Shown piece by piece: positions 11,101 to 17,317 of a stretch of 36,347 nucleotides of DNA. The translations under genes were made by a program, and so were the position numbers. The stretch lies in NCBI GenBank assembly GCA_016235675.1, contig JACRJN010000092.1, positions 1-36,347 of the forward strand, read 5' to 3'. This DNA comes from Candidatus Schekmanbacteria bacterium. Lineage in GTDB: Bacteria > SZUA-182. Below the pieces are notes generated by a model. The model was not told where the DNA came from, made no database searches, and worked only from the letters and a program-made list of their open reading frames with translations. Within the stretch, counting starts at the first letter, position 1; each line of letters starts with the position of its first letter.

Positions 11101-14100
11101 CGGATCGGTCCACTGTAGGGGCGCAAGGTACTATCACCATGACCGATCTGACCACGGCCACCATTACCAATAACACCACAATTGCCGGTTACGGTATGGC
11201 CATGACCAATTGTACTGATGTGTACATCACCAGCAATACTACCATCAGCGGCCAAGCCACCGGCGATGACGCTACCGGCGGCATAATTGCTAAAAATGTG
11301 GCCAATCTGAACATTCGCAACAATAACTCGATTGCCAACGGGATTGCTAACCGTGGAGAAGCGGGCAATAAGGATATGACCATTACCAATAACGCTCTGA
11401 TTGCCGGGAAAGCCAGCAGTTCGTTATATCCCGGTACGGAGGCATCCATCCTGGCCCTGACCTTGCGCAACCTGACTATCAACAAGAGTGGTAGCGGCAG
11501 TCAGCAGATAAAGGGCTACGGCATCGCCTTCAAGGATATGACGGGTACTGTGAACGTACAGGACAACAATTTGCTCAGCGGAAACGCACACACCGTGTAT
11601 ACTTCCTTAACCAACGATGGGGTGGTTTTGGGCTACACTGCTTCCGGGACAACCACCATCCGCAACAATACCATCAGCGTAACTGATACCGCCCTGATGA
11701 GCACCTCCAGCGGGATCGGGCTGCGGGATATTACCAGCGCAACAATCGCCCGCAACACCATCAAGGGCGTGACCGGTACTGCCGGCAGCGGTTATTTCGG
11801 GATCGAACTGGACGGAAGCGCCACCACCAGCGCCACCATTACTACCAACACGATTAAATACTTCAAGCGCAGCGGTTTGCGCGCCAAACAATATAGCGGA
11901 ACTAATATGTTGTACATCCGCGACAACACCATCAATAGCTGCGGTCTGTCCAATTACCGGGATGGGTCGGCTGTCCGCTATGCCTCCGGCGTTCAGTTGC
12001 AGGATAGCAAGATTGCCGCGGTAACCGGCAATACCCTTCAGCGCAACAAATATACCGGTATAGCACTGGACAATACCGATGGCACTGTCGGCCCCAGCAA
12101 TATTATTCGTTACAACGGGGGCAGCGTCTCTTGTGATGGCTTACAAGGCCCGGATTTGGGAGACGGCGGAGTAGCCATCAGAGATTTGGATGCCATTGAT
12201 ACCGTAATTGTTTCCAACAACACGATAACCGATAACTATATCGGTACAGTCTCCCGCAAGGATTGCGTTGGAACGGTGCGTTTGAACGGAACGGCCATAA
12301 GCTGCGGCCCCTTCGGCGCCGGTTATTGGGATGAGACGCAAACCAAGGTTTACGTCGATACCACCGGTGTCTACGTGAATAACGGAACGGTAACGAAGGT
12401 CAGAAATGATCAAATAGTGGATTGCACCGCCGATCCCAATATTCCCGACATCGTTTCCGGTGGCAGCGTTTGGGGGATTGCTGTTGTGGGCGGGGTGCAG
12501 AACGCGATAGTCCGCAACTGCAATATCCGGCAAAATATGACTGCGAGGAACACCTTCGGGCCGCAGGGGGTTTCCATCGGCGGCGGTATGCTAATCGGGC
12601 CGAACTGTTCGGCGACCATTTACAGCAATACCGTCTATAATAACGGCTTTGAACTGGCCAGCGGTTCGGCGGATAAGACCATTGACAGCAACACTGCGAC
12701 TGAATGGATCAATCACCCGAAAGATGATGTTGCTCCGCATTGGATTATCTATGATTTGGCCAGCGACAAGGCGGTAACCCAGGTGGAGATATTCACCTCT
12801 GGAATTGGTGGAGCCGGTACGCGTAATTGGGATGTTTACCTTACGACCCAGGCGGTTGGGGCGTTACGCGACGCCACGGTTTTGTCCGATACCTATAAGG
12901 TTATCAGCAATTGGGCGGTAGGCGATACCAGCAGCAACTATTGGGATTTGTCGCCCACCATCTCCGGCAAAACCGGGCGCTATCTGAGGATTTCCACTAA
13001 CGATGCAAGCGCCATTAAGAGCGGCCATCTCCTGGAAGTCCGTTATAAGACTACCGGCAGCTTTGTACGGCCTGTTTCCCCCAACGGCAACGGCGTTTTC
13101 TGGGCTTGCAGCGAGATCGAAAGCGGTAATTCCGGGATAAGCCTACGTTGTACCGCCCGCACCGAACTGCGCAACAACACCATTTACAGCAACTGGAATC
13201 ACGGTTTGGAAAGCCGCGGCTCGATTGTCAAGTTCGGCCCTGGCAACAAGGTTTACAATCAAAATAACAGTTGGGGCATAGGCGTGTCTGATAATACTAT
13301 ATTCAGCGCGGTAAATAATCAGATCTACAATAACGGCAAGGGCTTCGGCATGACCATGATTAGTGGCGATGTCCTGATTTACAGCAACACCATGTACGGC
13401 AACAAGGAATTCGGCGCGGTCGGTTTGGATCGGACCATCGGCAATGTGCGGATCAATGTGGGAAAGAATCAGGTTTACAGCCAGTTGAAAAACGCTCTCA
13501 GCTTTGAAATTAATGGTGCCCCGGATGTGTTGGATTTGAATATTTATTCCAACAATATTTACAGCAACACCCTTAACGGCATCCGTGCACGCGGTCTGGA
13601 TAAGGCTAATATCAGTATCCGCAATAATACCCTGAAAGCTAATACCCAATTCGGTATTCAGTTTGATGATTGCGGCAGTACCGGCGGAGGCGAATCCAAT
13701 ATCAGCATTACTAACAATCTTATCACCAGCAGTAAGGATGCGGCAATGAGGTTCGAAAGAACCGTGGCCAACGATGTTTACATCTATTCCAACATCCTCA
13801 GGTATAACAATACCACCTATGCCACAGGTACGGATGAATGGGGCGGGATCTGGTTCCAGGAGACCAATAATGTACGGATTACCAAGAATGATATTCTTTC
13901 TAATAACGGGATAGGGATTAAATTCCAGGATTCTACTAATATCTTTATCGGCTGGACCGGTTTTGATCCCTCTAATGCCAGTCCGCCCAAATATGCGTCA
14001 GCGGCCAGATCCGGTACAGGGGCGCAATGTGACGGTTATTATACCAATCTGATTAATACCGGTGTGATGAATAAGTGGGAGGATAGCGACCTGTGGGATA

Positions 14101-15116
14101 ACGTCAACCAGGTGCGGGCAGCCGGCAAAGATGGCAATATTATTAAGGGTAATAAGGGGTGGGGTGTTCAAATGTTGGCGGAAACAAAAAATATGACCGT
14201 CAATATGCAGGCCAATGTCATATACAATAACGGGTTAGATACGACAGGCATGATGGGTGGCGGAATCGGAATCCGGTCGCTGAACCCCTATGGGGTAACG
14301 GCAACCGTCTATGCTACTCGTATAGGTAATCATCCCTCTGGCGATGGCGTAATGACCGAAGGACATAATTCTGTTGTTTATGTGAAAAACACCCGGTCGA
14401 TAAACGGTGACAGCGTCCAGGCCAAATGCGGTGCTCACATAGAGGCTTTGGACGGTTGTCATGTCAATGATACGGTCAGAACAGACGCCCAGCCGTCCGG
14501 TACGGTTTGCGATAATGGATATAAAGTAGCTACCGCCTTGATTTATAACTATAACTACGTCGGTTGCGTCAACAGGTGCGCCGGTTCGTCCAACAAAACC
14601 GGCGAAAGTTATATCGAGATTTCCAAGAGAAATTGCATCGGCGGCCATGTCCCGGCTGACGGCCCGACGGATTACGACATTCATGATCACAATCGCTTTG
14701 AAGCCGGTTCGGTTTTGGAGTCCCATGAGGGCGCTTGTGTCCGAATCTGGGACGGCAACGAGTTTGTGGGCGGCGGAAGTTTCCGAAAGAATCATTCCAC
14801 CGGTTGCTTTAACTTCTATGGCTATGACAACCCCAGTTGTTCCGGCACTTCCAGCCCCAACAAGGTTTATAGCACCTCTGTAGGGATGAGAGGTGGGTTA
14901 TGGTGCGGAAACGAATTATACGGCACCACCCTGCAAAGCGGCGATGCTCCTGTACAGGCGACAAACAATAAGTGCATGTCCGGCAGTTGTTCGGTTTCCA
15001 CCGGTTACGAAGGCGGCATCTCCTGCAACTCTCCTGTCTCCGGCAACACCAATAACGGCGGTACCTGGAGCTGTGACAGTTATTCGCCCTGCGGCGGCAA
15101 CGGCACTTGCCAGTAA
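2154..15116 (+). CDS. Giant secreted right-handed parallel beta-helix mosaic protein
   Basis: The 4320-residue product starts with a signal peptide (about 1-27, ending STEA). Residues about 60-680, 1500-3495 and 3640-4225 are three long beta-helix blocks of short rungs rich in NN, SNT and GI motifs (NosD/PbH1 type), each suited to stack Asn ladders. The first two begin with an IQxAxD...GD pectate-lyase-like cap. Between blocks one and two lie a module of about 80 residues (689-768), two Ig-like domains of the SbsA/Big_5 kind (785-1021), an FN3-like domain (1023-1121) and two concanavalin-like beta-sandwich domains (1124-1317, 1322-1496). A second copy of the 80-residue module is at 1945-2027. 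A discoidin (F5/8 C)-like domain is at about 3499-3638. The last 95 residues are rich in Cys. I see no LPXTG, PEP-CTERM or autotransporter barrel. A surface or extracellular adhesin or glycan-binding role is inference, since catalytic residues of a polysaccharide lyase were not recognised. Confidence 0.9.
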   Translation: MRLKTLHFVHFFVALILLMLFINSTEAATRYVNGGCSLDGDGTSADCALTEGGAGARKTIQAAVDMAGGGDVVKVAAYSAYTVADTTTTTYYYENIIVTKEITLELYTGNGDVCTADCPATYKSNNPCLSDCKNWDIRPKHLPPASSKFLSSWIVINGDKNNDKKGDNGNATIAWSGGVGGTLRNFTVSGGYSSVSGGSGAGVLIGGEETSVAVSGLYVSNNDAGIAVRYGATPTITGCTISNNSRSGLVVRDGSAPIIGGVEDWNSLEANKIFANSQSMTGTECFAGGGYSECEQQRTEGCAAVTVMDSSSPKIWGNQIYSNKYTGIVSLGQSSPSIKTNIISKNGRTGLGMFSTGMSVEIIGNWIDDNERGIGIQSSGDPCNKIQIKNNDILNNDLSGLATCNAYSQIGGAAGEGNRIFNNDGYGMFISLDSQVQISNNNILNNTFSGIKLFKSEGTIEENLIADNGCAWATNNKCGALSSRVYGQIELDASVGERINHNIIVGGNYANGSFEGIGILAMESGVFRGVLAELREVKDNLIYRVGLGIKLDSNAGYGSDAAYRAGAVDRNLVMHWGSSSLDTDGTVDGYVLGAGNSPGENTYYYGQESGSFGAANYIFRDPDHETIAYSSGAVNPDFKLTFAADSPVYSLSDYCTAPPQDYLGAGRNFRFIEEERGATPLNPPTVPVLGRFDDQTGLGLNEVKLASYHLKANGYYNNMYLITYRNGAPATWSTITGYVKAGTIPNLATVSPAYTAQTHPVQNEQYIIVSGELGYRFTTQSLKNLTPAADAAAPVLTGLIPPDGAGGALCNQTIVMYLQDVGDGVDPNSVQVGLSGAGSGTCALGACAIDVGENSSYLKVILNPAPLLSANTEYTIIVSAEDRQTNNLYATGTFTTTTPCEGVDSDPTIENLKPASGANNVSVASTISFKVRDTGSGVNPDEIALAITDNGITTQVAPDKVALSDGNGSTPDYSVYYKPKSEDGFNQGLFGSGKSYSLLLQSRDYDDNIFTVSSSFTTVADVVLPQDVSYLRAETKGTNSIRLSWIPSENIDCDIAGFPYTLYIDSGSGYDAGRTLNGLASGEGSYTVGNLMEGAYNFKITVKDTAGNESAGAELKNVYLATSSDFADDFNGFYDDFASDLSKWDSPGADWSIAGGELQYSGASGQTSELITSNLERGDYNFQGKIKIAGGNAGWLLLRKTVGSQTAESGYLVRIGLGNTDNVGIYELSVTGMKTLEVGSTGSTIGTISTGTWYNFKVKIVSGVIKFYLGITPNPADILQVLAIDPDNTYWAGQIGLYQPAGGGSVLYDDLEVDYTSGSSIYRYTSSSSGYQHIAGNAPADLTKNVLQFNGGADTELLIGPLALADNYLYKIKFNIATGSAGIIVNKANDTAVKSSGYLIQVNPGVSDNVEFYALPAATPHKTGSYSISTGQDYEMWLIKRDSGYEVDMYNGSPTLILTANDVGNYAANNAAGIYTEASSQVTYDDIAISRQLSDIGQDTFITSNYTYSQIQSAIDNANTGDSVIFSTGTYALSGNTLKMKSGVNLKAQTIGACGAKTITVTGSGTLIQAANAASIEGFKLKGNTINVGILVRDVAPATIADNEIVSCYDAIRVGGGASGDVISAPDIQNNCIYGNSNNGISNSFESMAVIRSNDIYNNANNGIGINGQAAPQIRGNTIYNNQIGIGNRGQSYATIEQNNWIYSNSNQGIGIRDEAHPFIRNNRIYRNFTDGIGVGCPPSDPNCLSTANPLIDNNIIYSNFESGIALRSQVRPQSIAGNEIYNHIYSCAGANCEDSDHSFGAGIRFFDDVNPYLGQNNLHDNSYGISFRVNANNSFTLNGLSVTQNGIGLHIGGDSAITVENCIIYSNYKLGIGMYHNAHPLVRNNQIRYNGDAAGRAGEYLKYMSGAGTGVGGIGLAQETYPTITNNNIWGNKAAILLEDDTLDTQSGLALDEVRLGSLASSVKDDYKDRSLYLFIADGGDLGYNGGASQQVVSITAYNESTKVASISPAYTSRPAQGEHYRIFRENFGIGLRGCKRNDQSACSEAADSPGIPKIYNNQIHDNFLGVAIGGRDDVNGAPNPEVYNNTITSNGVTGCPGDFAYCGGGIGNRAHSSANLHHNTIRNSNNLNNYGIGVREAASPTIFANTITSNRIAVSFYSASGDITITSNSLINNGVYVPGRIRGGGIGLYEFAGNLTIDNNVIASNHGSGPGAGGIGIRQLNGGTINIGTTYGNTFRYNIGGQEAGELRCGGIGGRYDKPAGGTVTISKNTLFNNIAGGIGLDDFEYATFVVSGNTSHHNDKGIRVRNVADVTITNNSIYSNGDGTQGDPANNKLVDAGISLRRALTTPVFPAMDITITSNTIKGNHGDGISLADFQTGDTVTIQKNKIGGDVAGDGNDYWGINIGIFDETAFTGAVTIGSADPTLGNTIKYNRQSGMSISDVNDTVTIKNNNISYNGQADLAFPDGTQDASGIRSRNSTFGANKIVDNTISYNLYAGIAFKNSDGYINSGNEIFENGNLYELLPLYGRTICPNCEPAGPGGGPGSLTGDGGISVRDLALNKEVRIYDPLRTEIHDNHVGDIRVKPDNQGKVYLNDVEVIPVKVGGLITGVGLFFDCFEEADATTSIDDGGCNGTISGYGYGAKAGVNNSLANNDRFGIVVRGPYSQNLIIEGNIIENNMLTTNTNNVICSIDPPADKDHIGGGIALTCGARPIIRNNKVRKNGAELRPEDKGGHSGINLLNAGATQIYDNEIYSNKNDGIGLIDSQILSAPQIGIKTQAANKIYGNGRRGVGVWGAGSVSIANNQIYSNTGGGIGSQGTAGITIDYNQVRNNKDTAIGIKTFTGSVTISNNTITSNAGVNSPGGIGVSASANPIITISDNTTRNNTGMTQQNGISMGGFNGLASITVGPGNTIDDGLLFSTSPNQNLTIRYNTRLEQIGIKDFKDTVITSNTSITGGIACNGTTGSTLTVRNNSSITGIAPDRSTVGAQGTITMTDLTTATITNNTTIAGYGMAMTNCTDVYITSNTTISGQATGDDATGGIIAKNVANLNIRNNNSIANGIANRGEAGNKDMTITNNALIAGKASSSLYPGTEASILALTLRNLTINKSGSGSQQIKGYGIAFKDMTGTVNVQDNNLLSGNAHTVYTSLTNDGVVLGYTASGTTTIRNNTISVTDTALMSTSSGIGLRDITSATIARNTIKGVTGTAGSGYFGIELDGSATTSATITTNTIKYFKRSGLRAKQYSGTNMLYIRDNTINSCGLSNYRDGSAVRYASGVQLQDSKIAAVTGNTLQRNKYTGIALDNTDGTVGPSNIIRYNGGSVSCDGLQGPDLGDGGVAIRDLDAIDTVIVSNNTITDNYIGTVSRKDCVGTVRLNGTAISCGPFGAGYWDETQTKVYVDTTGVYVNNGTVTKVRNDQIVDCTADPNIPDIVSGGSVWGIAVVGGVQNAIVRNCNIRQNMTARNTFGPQGVSIGGGMLIGPNCSATIYSNTVYNNGFELASGSADKTIDSNTATEWINHPKDDVAPHWIIYDLASDKAVTQVEIFTSGIGGAGTRNWDVYLTTQAVGALRDATVLSDTYKVISNWAVGDTSSNYWDLSPTISGKTGRYLRISTNDASAIKSGHLLEVRYKTTGSFVRPVSPNGNGVFWACSEIESGNSGISLRCTARTELRNNTIYSNWNHGLESRGSIVKFGPGNKVYNQNNSWGIGVSDNTIFSAVNNQIYNNGKGFGMTMISGDVLIYSNTMYGNKEFGAVGLDRTIGNVRINVGKNQVYSQLKNALSFEINGAPDVLDLNIYSNNIYSNTLNGIRARGLDKANISIRNNTLKANTQFGIQFDDCGSTGGGESNISITNNLITSSKDAAMRFERTVANDVYIYSNILRYNNTTYATGTDEWGGIWFQETNNVRITKNDILSNNGIGIKFQDSTNIFIGWTGFDPSNASPPKYASAARSGTGAQCDGYYTNLINTGVMNKWEDSDLWDNVNQVRAAGKDGNIIKGNKGWGVQMLAETKNMTVNMQANVIYNNGLDTTGMMGGGIGIRSLNPYGVTATVYATRIGNHPSGDGVMTEGHNSVVYVKNTRSINGDSVQAKCGAHIEALDGCHVNDTVRTDAQPSGTVCDNGYKVATALIYNYNYVGCVNRCAGSSNKTGESYIEISKRNCIGGHVPADGPTDYDIHDHNRFEAGSVLESHEGACVRIWDGNEFVGGGSFRKNHSTGCFNFYGYDNPSCSGTSSPNKVYSTSVGMRGGLWCGNELYGTTLQSGDAPVQATNNKCMSGSCSVSTGYEGGISCNSPVSGNTNNGGTWSCDSYSPCGGNGTCQ

Positions 15117-15129
15117 CGGAATTTTAGTG

Positions 15130-15266
15130 TAACGTTTCAATAAAACATGTACATTTAATTGTCATTGCGAGCGACCGAAGGAAGCGAAGCAATCTCTGCC
15201 CGTGCGTCTGAGATTGCTTCGCTCCGCTCGCAATGACAGGTTTGTATACCTTTTTATGAAACGTTA
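15130..15266. repeat. 137-bp hairpin element with GTCATTGCGAG core
   Basis: Ends TAACGTTTCA (15130-15139) and TGAAACGTTA (15257-15266) pair perfectly and continue as an imperfect stem. The inner core 15161-15237 is the GTCATTGCGAGCG...CGCTCGCAATGAC repeat also found at 1831-1894 and 22659-22736. It lies just after the stop of the giant gene. No T-run follows the stem. Confidence 0.75.
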
Positions 15267-15269
15267 TGC

Positions 15270-15392
15270 TAGTACAGCATCCATTTTGTACTGACAGGTT
15301 GGAGTAGGGACTTCAGTCCCGTGAATCCGCACGGGACTGAAGTCCCTACTCCATACAACACAACACGTCAAAACTAAATGGATGCCGGACTA
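15270..15392. repeat. Nested hairpin: 23-bp perfect stem inside an outer inverted repeat
   Basis: An inner perfect 23-bp inverted repeat (15301-15323 and 15330-15352, 6-nt loop) begins GGAGTAGGGACTTCAGTCCC. The outer arms 15270-15295 and 15366-15392 pair imperfectly around GCATCCATTT. The inner stem is a relative of 18663-18733. Placed between the convergent giant gene and pstB, it could end or stabilise both transcripts, but it lacks the T-run of an intrinsic terminator. Confidence 0.7.
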
Positions 15393-15399
15393 GGCACTT

Positions 15400-16188
15400 C
15401 TAAATCACATACTGGTTGGCGTAGCCTTCGATAAAACTGCCTTCTACATAAGCTTTCGTCCTGGAATCTTTGGGCTTTTCAAAAAGTTCCCGGGCCGGGC
15501 CGTGTTCGATCACCTGTCCCAGGTAAATAAATACGATATAATCGGCTAAGCGTTTGGCCTGGCGCAGGAGATGGGTTACAATCACCATGGTGTATTTGCC
15601 CTTCAGTTCCATAAATCTTTGTTCAATCCGTTCGGCTGAAATCGGGTCAAGCGCCGATGTCGGCTCATCCCCTAAGATTACCTCCGGTTCTACCGCCAAC
15701 CCGCGCGCCAGACACAACCTTTGCTGCTGCCCGATGGATAGCCTGGACGCCGGTTGATGCAGGCGATCCTTAACCTCACTCCACAGGCTGGCTTCCTGTA
15801 AATAGCGCTCCACGATTTCATCTAAAACCCGCTTGTCTTTTATGCCGTGCAAGCGCGGGCCGTAAGCCACATTTTCATAAATCGACATGGGCAGGACGCA
15901 AGGCCGCTGGGAGAGCAGCCCCATCTTTTTGCGCAAATGGGTAACCTCCACTTTAGGATCGTAAATATCCTCCCCATCGACCAAAACCTTCCCGCTGATT
16001 TTGAAACCGTCCTGTAAATCCAAGAGGCGGTTAAAAGATTTTAAAAGCGTGGTTTTCCCACATCCGGAAGGGCCGATAATGGCGGTCAGTTTTTTGTTGG
16101 GGATGTCCAGATTGATGTTTTGCAAGGCGTGCTGCTTACCGTACCAAATATTCAAATTTTTTACACTGATATGACTTTGACCGCTCAT
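15400..16188 (-). CDS. pstB: Phosphate ABC transporter ATP-binding protein PstB (divergent)
   Basis: A 262-residue ABC ATPase that would power phosphate import through PstC-PstA at the inner face of the cytoplasmic membrane. Walker A GPSGCGKTT is at 39-47, a Q-loop SQRP near 93-96, the signature LSIGQ at 150-154, Walker B VILGDEP at 170-176, a D-loop SALD, and the switch His in VTHLLRQ at 206. Overall length and the PMSIYENVAYGPRLHG stretch are typical of PstB. The signature has Ile for the second-position Gly (usual LSGGQ), Gly replaces the common Met before DEP, and THLLRQA replaces the common THNMQQA, so it belongs to a divergent branch. It is the last gene of the pst run, 277 nt after pstA, with a nested hairpin in the gap. 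A weak AGAGGG site lies about 10 nt before the ATG. Confidence 0.9.
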   Translation of the reverse strand: MSGQSHISVKNLNIWYGKQHALQNINLDIPNKKLTAIIGPSGCGKTTLLKSFNRLLDLQDGFKISGKVLVDGEDIYDPKVEVTHLRKKMGLLSQRPCVLPMSIYENVAYGPRLHGIKDKRVLDEIVERYLQEASLWSEVKDRLHQPASRLSIGQQQRLCLARGLAVEPEVILGDEPTSALDPISAERIEQRFMELKGKYTMVIVTHLLRQAKRLADYIVFIYLGQVIEHGPARELFEKPKDSRTKAYVEGSFIEGYANQYVI

Positions 16189-16226
16189 GTTTTAGTTTCC
16201 CTCTTAATTTTAATTCTGATTTTTTT

Positions 16227-16447
16227 CACCACGAAGTACACGAAGTACACGAAGAAAATCCAAATTATATCGTTTTCTAGTTGTCATTCCCGAATGGTGT
16301 TATCGGGAATCTGGTTTAACTGCTTGAAAAACCATATCCGTCCCCGAAGTCTTTATCGGGGATAAAAGCATTTGGGGATGACAGTGTGTCTTATCAACTA
16401 GAAAACGATATTAATTTCTTCTTCGTGTGCTTCGTGCTCTTCGTGGT
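16227..16447. repeat. Nested hairpin between pstA and pstB
   Basis: The outer arms are CACGAAG-rich (left 16227-16255, right about 16417-16447 as the complement), a repeat type common in environmental bacterial genomes. Inside, a 145-bp element (16267-16411) has perfect 17-bp ends ATATCGTTTTCTAGTTG/CAACTAGAAAACGATAT around a GTCATTCCCGAATG...GGGGATGAC core. The core closely matches the one in 26697-26841. It lies within the pst operon and may reduce pstB transcription or protect the pstCA part of the mRNA (inference). Confidence 0.75.
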
Positions 16448-16465
16448 TAATATCGTATTCTCTTT

Positions 16466-17317
16466 CTAATCCCCCAAATCCCCGGTAAATCTCCTGGACA
16501 ACATTCTGGCAATGATGCTGATAATCAGAACAATAGCGGTCAAAACCAGTGCCGAGGCATAACCGCGCTCCTGTACCTCCGGGAAGGGCGTTCCCAGTTG
16601 ATAAAAAATCGCCAGGGGCAGCGTGGCTACCGGCCCGGTTAAAGAATACGGCAGGGAATCGGTGAATCCGGCGGTAAACAGAACCGCGGCGGCGTCTCCC
16701 ATGCCGCGGCCTAAGGCCAATAATATCGCGGTCAGCACCCCCGGCAGGGCTTGTTTGAAAATCACCTTACAGGCGGTCTCCAGCCGGGTTGCCCCTAACG
16801 ATAGCGATGCTTCCTGCAACTCATGCGGAATCATCTTCAGCACTTCATCGATGCTGCGGCACATGATCGGCAGTACCAAGAGGGTTGTTGCCACCATACC
16901 CGCCAGGAGGGAGGCGCGCCAGCCGAAAAATATCATCAGGGTAAAGCCGAAAGCCCCGTAAACAATGGAAGGGATTCCCCACAGCACATCTAAAACAAAG
17001 CGCACCCAAAAAGCGAAGCGGGAATTTCTCTTCAGGTAAATATTCAAATAAAGGGTCAGCGGCAAGCTTATCAGCAAGGCGATAAACGTCGCGCCTAAAC
17101 TCAAGACCAGGGAGCCGAGGATCGCGTTGAGGATGCCTCCCTCCTTGCCCATGTAATATCCGCCCTTGGGGGTTTGCACCAGCATCGACCAACTCAGGGC
17201 GGGAAAGCCTTTCACGATAATGGTCAGTAAGATGGAAATCAGGCTGCCCAAAACCGTCAGGGTGGAAAACAGCATCAAGGCTTTGAAAAAATACTCCTCT
17301 GTTTTTCGTTTATCCAT
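16466..17317 (-). CDS. pstA: Phosphate ABC transporter permease PstA
   Basis: A 283-residue inner-membrane permease forming the phosphate channel with PstC. About six hydrophobic helices are visible. LWGIPSIVYGAFG and the EAA coupling loop ELQEASLSLGATRLETACKV, which contacts PstB, are diagnostic of the PstA/PstC family. I start it at the ATG at 17317, which overlaps the pstC stop as TAATG and has AAAGGAG 9 nt upstream. Starts at 17323 and 17356 are also in frame, but the first sits too close to the Shine-Dalgarno and the second lies well inside pstC. The overlap implies translational coupling to pstC. Confidence 0.92.
   Translation of the reverse strand: MDKRKTEEYFFKALMLFSTLTVLGSLISILLTIIVKGFPALSWSMLVQTPKGGYYMGKEGGILNAILGSLVLSLGATFIALLISLPLTLYLNIYLKRNSRFAFWVRFVLDVLWGIPSIVYGAFGFTLMIFFGWRASLLAGMVATTLLVLPIMCRSIDEVLKMIPHELQEASLSLGATRLETACKVIFKQALPGVLTAILLALGRGMGDAAAVLFTAGFTDSLPYSLTGPVATLPLAIFYQLGTPFPEVQERGYASALVLTAIVLIISIIARMLSRRFTGDLGD

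Noticed and set aside
15301-15352. Rho-independent terminator for pstB or the giant gene
   Set aside because: The stem is perfect, but no T-run follows on either strand and the same stem type recurs as a dispersed repeat.
16120-16365. 81-codon plus-strand frame between pstA and pstB
   Set aside because: It is a translation of the nested hairpin and CACGAAG repeats, overlapping the pstB start.
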